Part shown: positions 40,625 to 50,090 of the stretch, piece after piece
Numbering within the stretch: the stretch's first letter is position 1
How the letters are laid out: the number at the start of each line of letters is the position of its first letter
Assembly: GCA_022447585.1 (NCBI GenBank)
Contig: JAKVAR010000002.1
Span: 186,001-250,000, forward strand
DNA: 64,000 bases
From: Crocinitomicaceae bacterium
Lineage (GTDB): Bacteria > Bacteroidota > Bacteroidia > Flavobacteriales_D > Crocinitomicaceae
Direction: 5' to 3'
Position numbers and translations under genes: made by a program
The notes under the pieces: generated by a model
What the model saw: the letters and a program-made list of their open reading frames with translations, nothing else
The model's database searches: none
What the model was told of the DNA's origin: nothing

Positions 40625-42331
40625 TTATTCTCTTTCTTGTTTCTTTTGTGCTGGTGTCATTTCGCATACCCAATTATTTAAATAAGGTAAGGTATATTGA
40701 GATTCGTCAAGTTGCTTATCATCAATTTTTCCGTCAATGTAATTCGCTAACACCTTATACGCCTTCTTATTTTCCTTCTGCAGAACTAACATGGTTGTAT
40801 TCATTGCCGCTCTAACCGCTACAGGGACACCTCCACCCAGTTCAGCCCAATGTCCGCTTAAATACAAATTTTTGACTGGCGTTTTATAATGAGCAACTTT
40901 CGCTTTCATATTTGCTTTACCTGGTCTCGCGCCCATCATAGTTCCACCACGATTACCTGTATACCTTTCGTGTGTTACCGGAGTGGCAATATCTAAGTAT
41001 TCTATTTTATCTTGTAATTCAATTCTAAGCTCCTTTTCGATTCTTCTAATCAAGGTGTCAGCTACCTCTTGTTTTAAATCCCTATATGCTTGACCCCTCA
41101 CCAGTTTTCCTGTTTCATCATATTCAACTTTCCAATTATCATATTGATCTATGAAGCCAGGAATAAAAACAGTTAATGTTCCTTTACCCACGGGTGCTAA
41201 ACTCTTATCTCTTGCTGAAGCCGCTAACATATGAATTCCGCTTGTTAAAGGGTCACCATCACCATGCTGTTTCCGTTTCAGAGTTGGATCTTGATTCGCT
41301 AGATAAATCATTTCTTCTCCAAAACCTAAACTTTCAGAAGTACAATTCAACCCAATGTTTAAAGTTACCGCAGATGCATATAATTCAGCATTTCGCAAAT
41401 TATTAATCATTTTAGAGCCAACAGTACCTTCGGGTAACATCCGTTCGTACAAAGTCTCAACATCACAAGCTGCAATAACATAATTTGCTTTCACCAAATA
41501 TTGTGCGCCACGATGGTCAAAATTCACTCCTGTAGTTACACCATTCTCAACATTTACATTCGTTACACGACATTTAAAACAAACGTCGTTTTTATATTCC
41601 TTAATAACATGCAATAACCATTCAGCATAGGTTTGACTTCCACCTTGGGGCGGAGTCTGAAAATCTTCTATATACGCCCAAGAAATAGGGATTAAACAAG
41701 AAAGTAAGTCACCCTCTGCGGCAAATAATTGAATCAACTTTGGTTCCGTAAAATATTTTGACAATCCTTTTTTGACTCCTTCATCCCCGTGATAGCTAAT
41801 ATGCGGAATAAATGGTAGTGCAAAATTCAACATTTTCATTCCACGTATTGCTTTTTCAAACAAATTCATGGTATCCATCGTACGGCTTATTTTGTTATAA
41901 TTTTCAAAAGATTTAGCAATGCGTTTAGCGTGCTTAAAGAATTTTCGAATGCCCTTCTCATCCTTTGGGAAATCTTGGATGAGTGTCTTCATAAAATCAT
42001 CGGGTGTATTCGTAATTAAATAATCAACATCACCTCCACGATATCTTCTAATTTTCTTTTGAATTTCAGCCTTTGGATAATCTGTTCCTATTGCCTTAAA
42101 AACTTGAGTAACGTACCCTTTTGGTCCACATTGATTTAACCAGTGAATAGCAGAGTCAAACCTAAAATCCTTTCGCCTAAAACCTGCGACGTATCCCCCT
42201 GGCCTAGCATCCATTTCTAACAAGCAAACACTCAATCCAAAACGGCTATACAAGGCGGCAGATGTAAGACCACTAATCCCTCCACCAATGATTACAACAT
42301 CATAATTGTCTTTTATTTGCAGCTTTTGCAT
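40625..42331 (-). CDS. FAD-dependent phytoene desaturase/carotenoid isomerase-like oxidoreductase
   Basis: DVVIIGGGISGLTSAALYSRFGLSVCLLEMDARPGGYVAGFRRKDFRFDSAIHWLNQ; NLYLSGHWAELGGGVPVAVRAAMNT. Confidence 0.9.
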   Translation of the reverse strand: MQKLQIKDNYDVVIIGGGISGLTSAALYSRFGLSVCLLEMDARPGGYVAGFRRKDFRFDSAIHWLNQCGPKGYVTQVFKAIGTDYPKAEIQKKIRRYRGGDVDYLITNTPDDFMKTLIQDFPKDEKGIRKFFKHAKRIAKSFENYNKISRTMDTMNLFEKAIRGMKMLNFALPFIPHISYHGDEGVKKGLSKYFTEPKLIQLFAAEGDLLSCLIPISWAYIEDFQTPPQGGSQTYAEWLLHVIKEYKNDVCFKCRVTNVNVENGVTTGVNFDHRGAQYLVKANYVIAACDVETLYERMLPEGTVGSKMINNLRNAELYASAVTLNIGLNCTSESLGFGEEMIYLANQDPTLKRKQHGDGDPLTSGIHMLAASARDKSLAPVGKGTLTVFIPGFIDQYDNWKVEYDETGKLVRGQAYRDLKQEVADTLIRRIEKELRIELQDKIEYLDIATPVTHERYTGNRGGTMMGARPGKANMKAKVAHYKTPVKNLYLSGHWAELGGGVPVAVRAAMNTTMLVLQKENKKAYKVLANYIDGKIDDKQLDESQYTLPYLNNWVCEMTPAQKKQERE

Positions 42332-42360
42332 TTCAAAAAATTTAGTCGAAAGATAAGAAA

Positions 42361-42384
42361 AGCATTCCTCTAAAATAGAATGCT
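42361..42384 (-). terminator. Terminator hairpin (second of tandem pair)
   Basis: AGCATTC...GAATGCT; U-rich downstream on minus strand. Confidence 0.5.
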
Positions 42385-42407
42385 CAATACAATTATTTAT
42401 AAAAGCA

Positions 42408-42438
42408 AAGCGGCACCTATCTGGGATAGATGCCGCTT
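42408..42438 (-). terminator. recA terminator hairpin
   Basis: AAGCGGCA-C-CTATC-TGG-GATAG-A-TGCCGCTT. Confidence 0.75.
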
Positions 42439-42453
42439 ATCTACGATATGCAG

Positions 42454-43491
42454 TTAGTCTTGTTCCGCCAGGTCAACCTCTCCCTTTGGCGCAAGAGCCT
42501 CTTTAATTTTATGTTCTAATTCTTCCATCAATTCAGGATTATCCTTGATAATAGCCTTCACAGCATCTCTACCTTGACCTAATCGTGTTTCTCCATAAGA
42601 AAACCACGATCCACTTTTCTTAACGATGTTCATGTCTACACCTAAGTCAAGAATTTCACCTACTTTAGATATTCCAGCTCCATACATGATATCGAATTCT
42701 GCTTTTCTAAATGGTGGGGCTACTTTATTCTTCACAACTTTAACACGAGTTCGATTTCCAAGCACCTCGTCACCTTCTTTAATTTGACTTGATCTACGAA
42801 TATCAATTCTTACAGAAGAGTAAAACTTAAGTGCATTTCCACCTGTTGTCGTTTCCGGATTTCCGAACATTACACCTATTTTCTCTCTCAACTGATTAAT
42901 GAAAATACAACAACAATTCGCTTTATTAATCGAACCTGTCAATTTACGCAGTGCTTTAGACATCAAACGAGCCTGAAGTCCCATTTGGGAATCTCCCATT
43001 TCGCCTTCAATCTCTGCCTTTGGTGTCAAGGCAGCTACTGAATCAACAACTAATAAATCAATCGCACCAGAGCGAATTAAGTTATCTGCAATTTCCAAAG
43101 CTTGCTCCCCATGATCTGGCTGAGAGATAATTAAATTGTCAACATCTACACCAAGTTTTTCAGCATAAAACTGATCAAAAGCGTGCTCAGCATCAACAAT
43201 AGCAGCAATTCCACCTTGTTTCTGAACCTCAGCAATTGCATGAATTGCCAATGTTGTCTTACCCGAAGATTCTGGTCCGTAAACTTCGACAATTCTACCT
43301 TTTGGATATCCATTAACACCTAATGCCAAATCCAGCGTTAATGAACCTGAAGGGATCACATCAATTTGCTCAACAGGCTCATCTCCTAATTTCATAACAG
43401 TACCTTTTCCATAAGTCTTATCCAACTTATCCATTGTAGCCTGTAATGCCTTCAATTTCTCTGCGCTTACTTCTTTTGCTTTTCCTGACAT
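42454..43491 (-). CDS. recA: Recombinase A
   Basis: [97 protein letters not shown]. Confidence 0.98.
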   Translation of the reverse strand: MSGKAKEVSAEKLKALQATMDKLDKTYGKGTVMKLGDEPVEQIDVIPSGSLTLDLALGVNGYPKGRIVEVYGPESSGKTTLAIHAIAEVQKQGGIAAIVDAEHAFDQFYAEKLGVDVDNLIISQPDHGEQALEIADNLIRSGAIDLLVVDSVAALTPKAEIEGEMGDSQMGLQARLMSKALRKLTGSINKANCCCIFINQLREKIGVMFGNPETTTGGNALKFYSSVRIDIRRSSQIKEGDEVLGNRTRVKVVKNKVAPPFRKAEFDIMYGAGISKVGEILDLGVDMNIVKKSGSWFSYGETRLGQGRDAVKAIIKDNPELMEELEHKIKEALAPKGEVDLAEQD

Positions 43492-43602
43492 ATCGTTTTT
43501 TTGTTGTTTACGGGAGAGTTCTTTTATGAACATATCCGTTGGTTGTGTTTTAATTTCTACAAATATGGTTGATGAAGTTCGTAAAATATTTACGTCCTTA
43601 AA

Positions 43603-44067
43603 TTATGTATTGTAAACCTCTAATATTTCTCTTGTATGATCCTTCGTTTTTGGTTTCTCGATGATTGATAATATCTCGTGTGATTCATTTAGAATAAAAG
43701 TTGTTCTGTGAATACCATCGTAGACCTTACCCATAAATTTCTTTTCTCCCCAAACTCCATAGAGATTCAACAATTCCCTTTCTGTATCCGCTAATAACGT
43801 GAACGGCAAATCAAATTTTTCAATGAAACTCTGGTGTTTCTTTTCTGTATCCGCGCTTACACCAAGAATAACAATTCCTTGATCTTGTATTGTGGTATAG
43901 TTATCTCTAATATTACATGCTTGAGCTGTACATCCAGGAGTATTATCTTTTGGATAGAAATAGATTACAACTTTCTTCCCAACAAAGTCCTTTAAACTTA
44001 CCTCATTTCCATTTTGATCGACTGCCGTAAATTCAGGTGCCCTATCTCCTACTTTTAAGTGTTTCAT
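43603..44067 (-). CDS. bcp: Thioredoxin-dependent thiol peroxidase (BCP-type peroxiredoxin)
   Basis: VVIYFYPKDNTPGCTAQACNIRDNY. Confidence 0.93.
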   Translation of the reverse strand: MKHLKVGDRAPEFTAVDQNGNEVSLKDFVGKKVVIYFYPKDNTPGCTAQACNIRDNYTTIQDQGIVILGVSADTEKKHQSFIEKFDLPFTLLADTERELLNLYGVWGEKKFMGKVYDGIHRTTFILNESHEILSIIEKPKTKDHTREILEVYNT

Positions 44068-44182
44068 TTTGATAAATTTTTAATCATTTTTTTGACGACT
44101 TATTAATCAAAGATAGTTTCATTTTATAAAAAGACAAGATTTTAATCAAAAAAACTATTTACTTATCACTGTAAAAACAAAA

Positions 44183-44206
44183 AACGCCCCGTAAAACAGA
44201 GCGTTC
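44183..44206 (-). terminator. Terminator of the M1 peptidase gene
   Basis: AACGC...GCGTT hairpin next to an A-run on the plus strand. Confidence 0.5.
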
Positions 44207-44228
44207 ATCCATTATAGAATATTTGCAC

Positions 44229-46862
44229 CTATTTTTCAATACTCTTAGCGAAAACTTCATACTTAGCTTTCAATAATTTGTACGAATCTATTTCTTTTCT
44301 TGTTTTTGCCGCATAAGCTGCATCATCATTTTCCTCTTGCACCAGCAACTGAGCGTCCAACTTTTCTAATTTTGCATCTATATGTCCGACTACATAGTTA
44401 ATATTCTGTGGTAAGAACATCTGCGCATAGAATCCACCATTCTTAGAAAGATCATCATATGAAGCATGAGCCTTATCCAAAATTGCATCGTCTTGTCGCG
44501 TTACGAAAACCGTAAATGAATTCAATACACCTAATTTATCAAAACCTTGTACCGTAGTTCCAGTTAATGCATCATGTAAAAAATCAAACTTATTTTCATC
44601 AGCATACCCAGCATAAAGCTGCGCAATACCTGAAGCCATCTTAGAGGACTTCTCTTGCTCTAACGATTCAGCCAGCTGAATTGCTCTATGAGGATCAGCT
44701 TTTCCCAGATTTCTCAAAGCTGCCGAAACCACTGAATAAGAAGAATCAGATGAAATAATGGCCTCATAAATTTCACCCAGCTCATCAGTTTCTAAACGCT
44801 TAGAAATTGCATTTAATGCTGCTACTCTAACTGAAGAATTAGGGTCATTAGTCGCCATTTGCGTCATCATTTCAATTCCTTTCTCTTTCATTCCATCACG
44901 AAGTTTACCAGCCTTTCCTACAGCAAGAACACGAATATTCCAGAAAGGATCATTTAATCCATCTAAAATTAATTGCTGACCTTTAGCTGTTTTGTCCTTA
45001 GTACCTTTCATTAAACCCAGTTTTCTGGCAGCATAATTTTCTCCGTGATAATATTGATAGATATATTGATCCGTCGTTTTATCCTCTCTAATCTTGGCTA
45101 GCAACATATTTTGATCATCATAAAGAATACCTTTTAGCTCTCCATTGTAATCAAACTCAAATGTTTCATTGATTTCATCAATAACCACCTTGTGAATATG
45201 CTTCCCATCATTATCAAATATTGCGACCTGTATCGGTAACTTGAAAATTGGAAATTTAGATAAATCTTGCGTTTGCTCAACTGACAATATTAATTTATTA
45301 GTCGTTGTATCCACAGATTGTTTAAACACAAGCGTAGGATGTCCAGCTCCCAAATACCATTGGTTAAAGAACCAGTTTAAATCTTCACCACAAACCTCTT
45401 CAAATACCAAACGCAATTGATGGAATTCTGCGGCTTTAAATTTATGTTCTTCTAAATATTGATTAATTGCTAAGAAAAATGCTTCATCTCCAATGTAGTT
45501 TCTTAACATGTGTAAAATGCGCCCTCCTTTATTATATGAGTGTCCATCAAACATTTGTTCTTTCTCATCATAATCGAACCAAACTAACTCATGGTAACCC
45601 TGCATTTCTGCAGATTGGTAATAACCATCTGCCTCAATTTCTGCATTGTAGGCAGCTTCATCAATACCATATCTATGTTCATCCCATAAGTACTGAGAAT
45701 AATTCGCAAATGATTCATTCAATGTTAGGTTAGACCAAGATTCACAAGTAACTAGATCTCCAAACCAGTGATGAAATAACTCATGAGCAATTATAGATTG
45801 ATCTGTTCCATCTAACAACTCTCTTTTATTTTTATAAACATAATCACCAAAAATTACAGCTCCAGTATTTTCCATAGCTCCTGAAACGTAATCACGAACA
45901 ACAATCTGATGGTATTTATCCCAAGGATAATCAACACCTAACTTCTCGGAAAAGAAATCAATCATTGCTGGAGTTTCTCCGAAGATATCTTTCGCTGAAC
46001 CCTCCCATTCTGGCTCTACATAATAATTAACCTCCATTATGGATCCATCAGGCCTTGTGTAGGAATCTTGCACAATCTTGAATTCACCAATACCCAACAT
46101 AAACAAATATGGTGCATGAGGTAGATCCTGTTTCCAGTGATCCACACGTTTTCCTCCTTCAATTTCTTCACTTGAAATAAAGCGTCCATTAGAAAGCGTG
46201 GTGTATTTATTATCAACTGTAATGAAAATCTCTTGTGTTGTTTTTGCATTTGGCGAATCAATAGTTGGGAACCAAACCGAACTAGCTTCTGTTTCACCTT
46301 GCGTCCAAATTTGAGGCATCTTATTTTTATCCTCTCCTTTTGGGTTAATAAAATACAACCCTTTATCTGAAGTAATTGCCGCAGAACCACCGATTTCTCG
46401 TTCATCAGGGCATGCTATATAATCAATAATTACTGTGTATTCGTCACGTCTCGAGTATTTACGATCAAGAAATATTGTTAAGACATCCTCCTTGTAATCG
46501 AAATTCATACGTTTATTATTCAACTCTACGTAGTTAATAATCATTCCTTTTGCATCCAAAACTAACTCGTCAGAGTCGTAAAAGTGTGGTTTGGCAGTTA
46601 TTGTAGCTAAGCCATTCATTCTAGACTTACTCCAATCAAAATTAACTTCAAGCTTTGTATGAACTAAATCCGTGATAATAGTCTCAGTTTCCCGATAAAC
46701 TGGACGCTGGGTTGGGATTACATAATCCTTTTCCATGACTTCAACTTCCGTATGCATTTCTGTACCGCTTTCTTCCGCAACAGCAATTTCAGTTATTTCT
46801 GTTTTAGTTGTACCACACGAAACCAATGTTAAAATGGTCCATCCGAATACTATTTTCTTCAT
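44229..46862 (-). CDS. M1 family aminopeptidase lipoprotein with C-terminal HEAT-like repeats
   Basis: GAMENTGAVIF, HELFHHWFGDLVTCESWSNLTLNESFANYSQYL (HEXXH-E18); lipobox LTLVSC. Confidence 0.95.
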   Translation of the reverse strand: MKKIVFGWTILTLVSCGTTKTEITEIAVAEESGTEMHTEVEVMEKDYVIPTQRPVYRETETIITDLVHTKLEVNFDWSKSRMNGLATITAKPHFYDSDELVLDAKGMIINYVELNNKRMNFDYKEDVLTIFLDRKYSRRDEYTVIIDYIACPDEREIGGSAAITSDKGLYFINPKGEDKNKMPQIWTQGETEASSVWFPTIDSPNAKTTQEIFITVDNKYTTLSNGRFISSEEIEGGKRVDHWKQDLPHAPYLFMLGIGEFKIVQDSYTRPDGSIMEVNYYVEPEWEGSAKDIFGETPAMIDFFSEKLGVDYPWDKYHQIVVRDYVSGAMENTGAVIFGDYVYKNKRELLDGTDQSIIAHELFHHWFGDLVTCESWSNLTLNESFANYSQYLWDEHRYGIDEAAYNAEIEADGYYQSAEMQGYHELVWFDYDEKEQMFDGHSYNKGGRILHMLRNYIGDEAFFLAINQYLEEHKFKAAEFHQLRLVFEEVCGEDLNWFFNQWYLGAGHPTLVFKQSVDTTTNKLILSVEQTQDLSKFPIFKLPIQVAIFDNDGKHIHKVVIDEINETFEFDYNGELKGILYDDQNMLLAKIREDKTTDQYIYQYYHGENYAARKLGLMKGTKDKTAKGQQLILDGLNDPFWNIRVLAVGKAGKLRDGMKEKGIEMMTQMATNDPNSSVRVAALNAISKRLETDELGEIYEAIISSDSSYSVVSAALRNLGKADPHRAIQLAESLEQEKSSKMASGIAQLYAGYADENKFDFLHDALTGTTVQGFDKLGVLNSFTVFVTRQDDAILDKAHASYDDLSKNGGFYAQMFLPQNINYVVGHIDAKLEKLDAQLLVQEENDDAAYAAKTRKEIDSYKLLKAKYEVFAKSIEK

Positions 46863-46970
46863 ATTATAAATATTAAATCAACACAAATCTGTCTAAATAA
46901 ATTGAATTGAGTACCGAATTCTACAGTATCGGAAATCTATTCTATTATTTTTGTATTAAATTGATGATAA

Positions 46971-47438
46971 ATGGCAAATCGAATTTGGAATATTGATGGG
47001 AATGAAACTGTTGCAAGCGAGGGAGCAGTGATCAAATGGGAAGACAGTCAATTCTTCACGGTATCGTATAACGGTAAATCATTCAATGGAGAAGTCCTTG
47101 AAGAAAAAACAGAAAGTAACTTTTTGAAACTGAAGTTAAATCACCGTGTTTTCGAAATTCGTAAAAAAGGCGAATTGGATGAGCTTATCTCTGCAATGGG
47201 ATTAGATGTTCCTAAAGTGCGTAAACTTAAAGAATTACAAGCGCCAATGCCAGGACGTATTGTAAACATTGCAGTAGAAATTGGACAAGAACTAAATGTT
47301 GGTGACGATATTCTTTCATTGGAAGCCATGAAAATGGAAAATGTGCTTAAAGCCGAAGGTATAGGAGTTGTAAAAGCTATCAATTTTTCTAATGATGATG
47401 TTGTTGAGAAGGGTGCTGTAATTATCGAATTCGAATAA
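46971..47438 (+). CDS. Biotin/lipoyl-attachment (biotin carboxyl carrier-like) protein
   Basis: APMPGRIVNIAVEIGQELNVGDDILSLEAMKMENVLKAEGIGVVKAI. Confidence 0.92.
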   Translation: MANRIWNIDGNETVASEGAVIKWEDSQFFTVSYNGKSFNGEVLEEKTESNFLKLKLNHRVFEIRKKGELDELISAMGLDVPKVRKLKELQAPMPGRIVNIAVEIGQELNVGDDILSLEAMKMENVLKAEGIGVVKAINFSNDDVVEKGAVIIEFE

Positions 47439-47459
47439 TTCAACACAATTAAATAGCCT

Positions 47460-48878
47460 ATGGTCTTTAGCAGTATACTTTTCCTGCTAATATTTCTGCC
47501 CATATTTCTGGTAGTTTATACGCTTTCACCTAAAGCTTTTAAAAATTGGTGGATACTGTTTTCCAGCATAGTATTCTATGCCTGGGGAGCACCAATATTT
47601 ATATTCATTGTATTGATTTCTACAATTCTTGATTTCTACCTTGTTCAACAAATGCACAAGACAACAGAAGCAAGAAAGAAACGCTACTTATTAATCCTTT
47701 CTATTTGTCTTAATCTAGGACTATTAGGTTATTTCAAGTATGCGAATTTCTTTATTGAAAATGCCAATGCCACGCTTGAAGCAATTGGGTTTGATACAAT
47801 TACCTGGACCAAAGTGGTACTCCCAATCGGAATTTCTTTTTACACATTTCAAACGCTTACATACTCCATTGATATTTACCGCGGCGTTCACCTACCGTTA
47901 AAGCGATTACACAACTATTTGCTATACATTATGTCATTCCCCCAGATGATTGCGGGACCGATTGTAAGATTTAATAGTGTAGCCGATCAAATTACAAGTA
48001 GAAAAGAAACCGTGGATGATAAACTTTTCGGATTCTACAGATTTTGTATTGGTTTAGCTAAGAAAGTATTTATTGCAAACGTCTTAGGCGAATTAGCGAC
48101 GACAATATTAGAAACCCCTATTCATCAATTGGGAACTCTTAATGCGTGGGTCGGCATTCTCGCCTATACTTTCCAAATCTATTTCGATTTCTCTGGTTAC
48201 TCAGATATGGCTATAGGATTAGGAAGAATGATTGGTTTCAAATTTCCCGAAAACTTCAACAACCCTTATAACTCAAGAAGCATTACTGAGTTTTGGCGAA
48301 GATGGCATATTACTTTGGGGGATTGGATGAAGAATTACCTATATATCCCTTTAGGCGGAAATAAGGTAAAATCAAACTATCGATTATACTTAAACCTTTG
48401 GTTAGTTTTCTTTCTTTCCGGATTATGGCATGGTGATTCTTGGAACTTCATTCTTTGGGGAGTATTTCATGGTATTTTTCTAATCTTAGACCGACTGTTT
48501 CTTGCTAAATTTTTAAACCGAATCGGATCAATCCCCAGCACAATAATTACATTCTTCATAGTAATGATCGGTTGGACCTTATTTGCTATTGAGGACATTA
48601 ATCATTGCTTTAGTTATTTCGAAGTTCTGTTCAGCTTTAACCCTATTGGGCTGATGCACATAAAGTCTGAATATGTATTCATTGGTTCAATTGCAATGGT
48701 TATTTCGTTCATTGGAATATCAAAAATCGGTATGAAAATTCAGGAATCGATATACGCTCATACTACGAATATCTGGTTACAGTTACCAAGAGCTATTTTA
48801 TCAATCTTAGTCTTTATATTGGCATGTAGCTCTATTGCTGCATCGGAATTTAATCCATTCATATATTTTAGATTCTAA
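47460..48878 (+). CDS. MBOAT family O-acyltransferase (AlgI-like)
   Basis: PQMIAGPIVRF, SITEFWRRWHITLGDWMKNYLYIPLGGNK, FFLSGLWHGDSWNFILWGVFHG. Confidence 0.95.
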   Translation: MVFSSILFLLIFLPIFLVVYTLSPKAFKNWWILFSSIVFYAWGAPIFIFIVLISTILDFYLVQQMHKTTEARKKRYLLILSICLNLGLLGYFKYANFFIENANATLEAIGFDTITWTKVVLPIGISFYTFQTLTYSIDIYRGVHLPLKRLHNYLLYIMSFPQMIAGPIVRFNSVADQITSRKETVDDKLFGFYRFCIGLAKKVFIANVLGELATTILETPIHQLGTLNAWVGILAYTFQIYFDFSGYSDMAIGLGRMIGFKFPENFNNPYNSRSITEFWRRWHITLGDWMKNYLYIPLGGNKVKSNYRLYLNLWLVFFLSGLWHGDSWNFILWGVFHGIFLILDRLFLAKFLNRIGSIPSTIITFFIVMIGWTLFAIEDINHCFSYFEVLFSFNPIGLMHIKSEYVFIGSIAMVISFIGISKIGMKIQESIYAHTTNIWLQLPRAILSILVFILACSSIAASEFNPFIYFRF

Positions 48879-50026
48879 TGGTTGAAAATAACAGAAACAC
48901 AGGGAAAAATATATTGTTCGGTATTCTGCTGGTTGGACTTTGCCTTCCATTGATTCAACAACTTACCAAATTTGCTTATGTTAGGGAATTGAAAGGCGAT
49001 ATCAAGGTGACACAAAAAGCACAGTTAAACACCAAGGATTGGTTCAGCGGAAAATATCAAGATTCAACCTCCAAGTATATCAATGATAATTTTGGTTTCA
49101 GAAATGACTTCATTAGAATAAATAATGAACGTCATTACTTGATGTACAATGAAGCTAAAGCGAACGGTGTTATTATAGGAAAAGACAGCTATTTATACGA
49201 ATGGGGGTATATTGCAGCTGCATTAGGTCTTGATTTTGTTGGCGATGATTCAGTTAAAATTGACATCGATAAACTAAAGTATGTTAGCGATACCTTGCAT
49301 TCACTAGGGAAAGAAATCATAATTGTTTTTGCCCCTGGGAAAGGATCTTATTTTCCCGAATATATCCCCGAAATTTGGGTCAAGCAAAAGAAGAATAAAA
49401 CTAACCTTGAAATATATTCTTCCGAATGTAAAGCACAAGGCATAAACTACGTTGATCTAAATACTTGGTTTGTTCAGGCAAAGGACACAACTCAATATCC
49501 TCTATTTAGTCAGGCCGGAATACATTGGAGTAAATATGCCGAATACTTGGTTATGGATACATTAATCAATTATTTCGAAAGAAATATGTCAGTCGACTTG
49601 CCTGATATAATACTTAAAAGCATAACGGTTGATGCTGATAACCAATTTGGCGACTATGATGTTGGCGACGGCATGAATTTATATAGTAAGCTGCCAACCT
49701 TCCCCATGGCTTATCCAGATTATCATTTTGATAAAGATCATCGGGAAAAATATGATTCCATCCAATCAATTATTATTGCCGACAGCTATTATTGGGGCCT
49801 TTTCCTTAAGAATTTCTCATCAGATTGTTTCAGTAATGGAGAGTTTTGGTATTACAATAGGCTAATCTATAAGATGGGAACTCCAGGTGCTTCAAATTGC
49901 AGTGATGCCAATATCCTGGAAAAAGTAGCTAACAATGATTTGATTGTCATACTCAGTACGGACGCAAACTTAGATGATTTCGGATTTGGACTAATAGATG
50001 AGTTATTCGAAGTCTATCAAAAATAG
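48878..50026 (+). CDS. AlgJ/AlgX-like SGNH-hydrolase-type acetyltransferase partner
   Basis: Overlaps the MBOAT stop; KDSYLYEWGYIAAALG, IVFAPGKGSYFPEYIP, AGIHWSKYAEYLVMD, IIADSYYWGLFLKNFSSDCF. Confidence 0.8.
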   Translation: MVENNRNTGKNILFGILLVGLCLPLIQQLTKFAYVRELKGDIKVTQKAQLNTKDWFSGKYQDSTSKYINDNFGFRNDFIRINNERHYLMYNEAKANGVIIGKDSYLYEWGYIAAALGLDFVGDDSVKIDIDKLKYVSDTLHSLGKEIIIVFAPGKGSYFPEYIPEIWVKQKKNKTNLEIYSSECKAQGINYVDLNTWFVQAKDTTQYPLFSQAGIHWSKYAEYLVMDTLINYFERNMSVDLPDIILKSITVDADNQFGDYDVGDGMNLYSKLPTFPMAYPDYHFDKDHREKYDSIQSIIIADSYYWGLFLKNFSSDCFSNGEFWYYNRLIYKMGTPGASNCSDANILEKVANNDLIVILSTDANLDDFGFGLIDELFEVYQK

Positions 50027-50090
50027 CATTATCCTTTTATTATTCTTAACTTGGTTAGCTTAAATCGCTAATTTTTACACTACTTATGGT

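Noticed and set aside
45467-46405. ORFs 45467..45733 (+) and 46037..46405 (-) within the M1 peptidase
   Set aside because: Wrong frame or strand overlap with a well-supported M1 peptidase CDS; no recognisable product.
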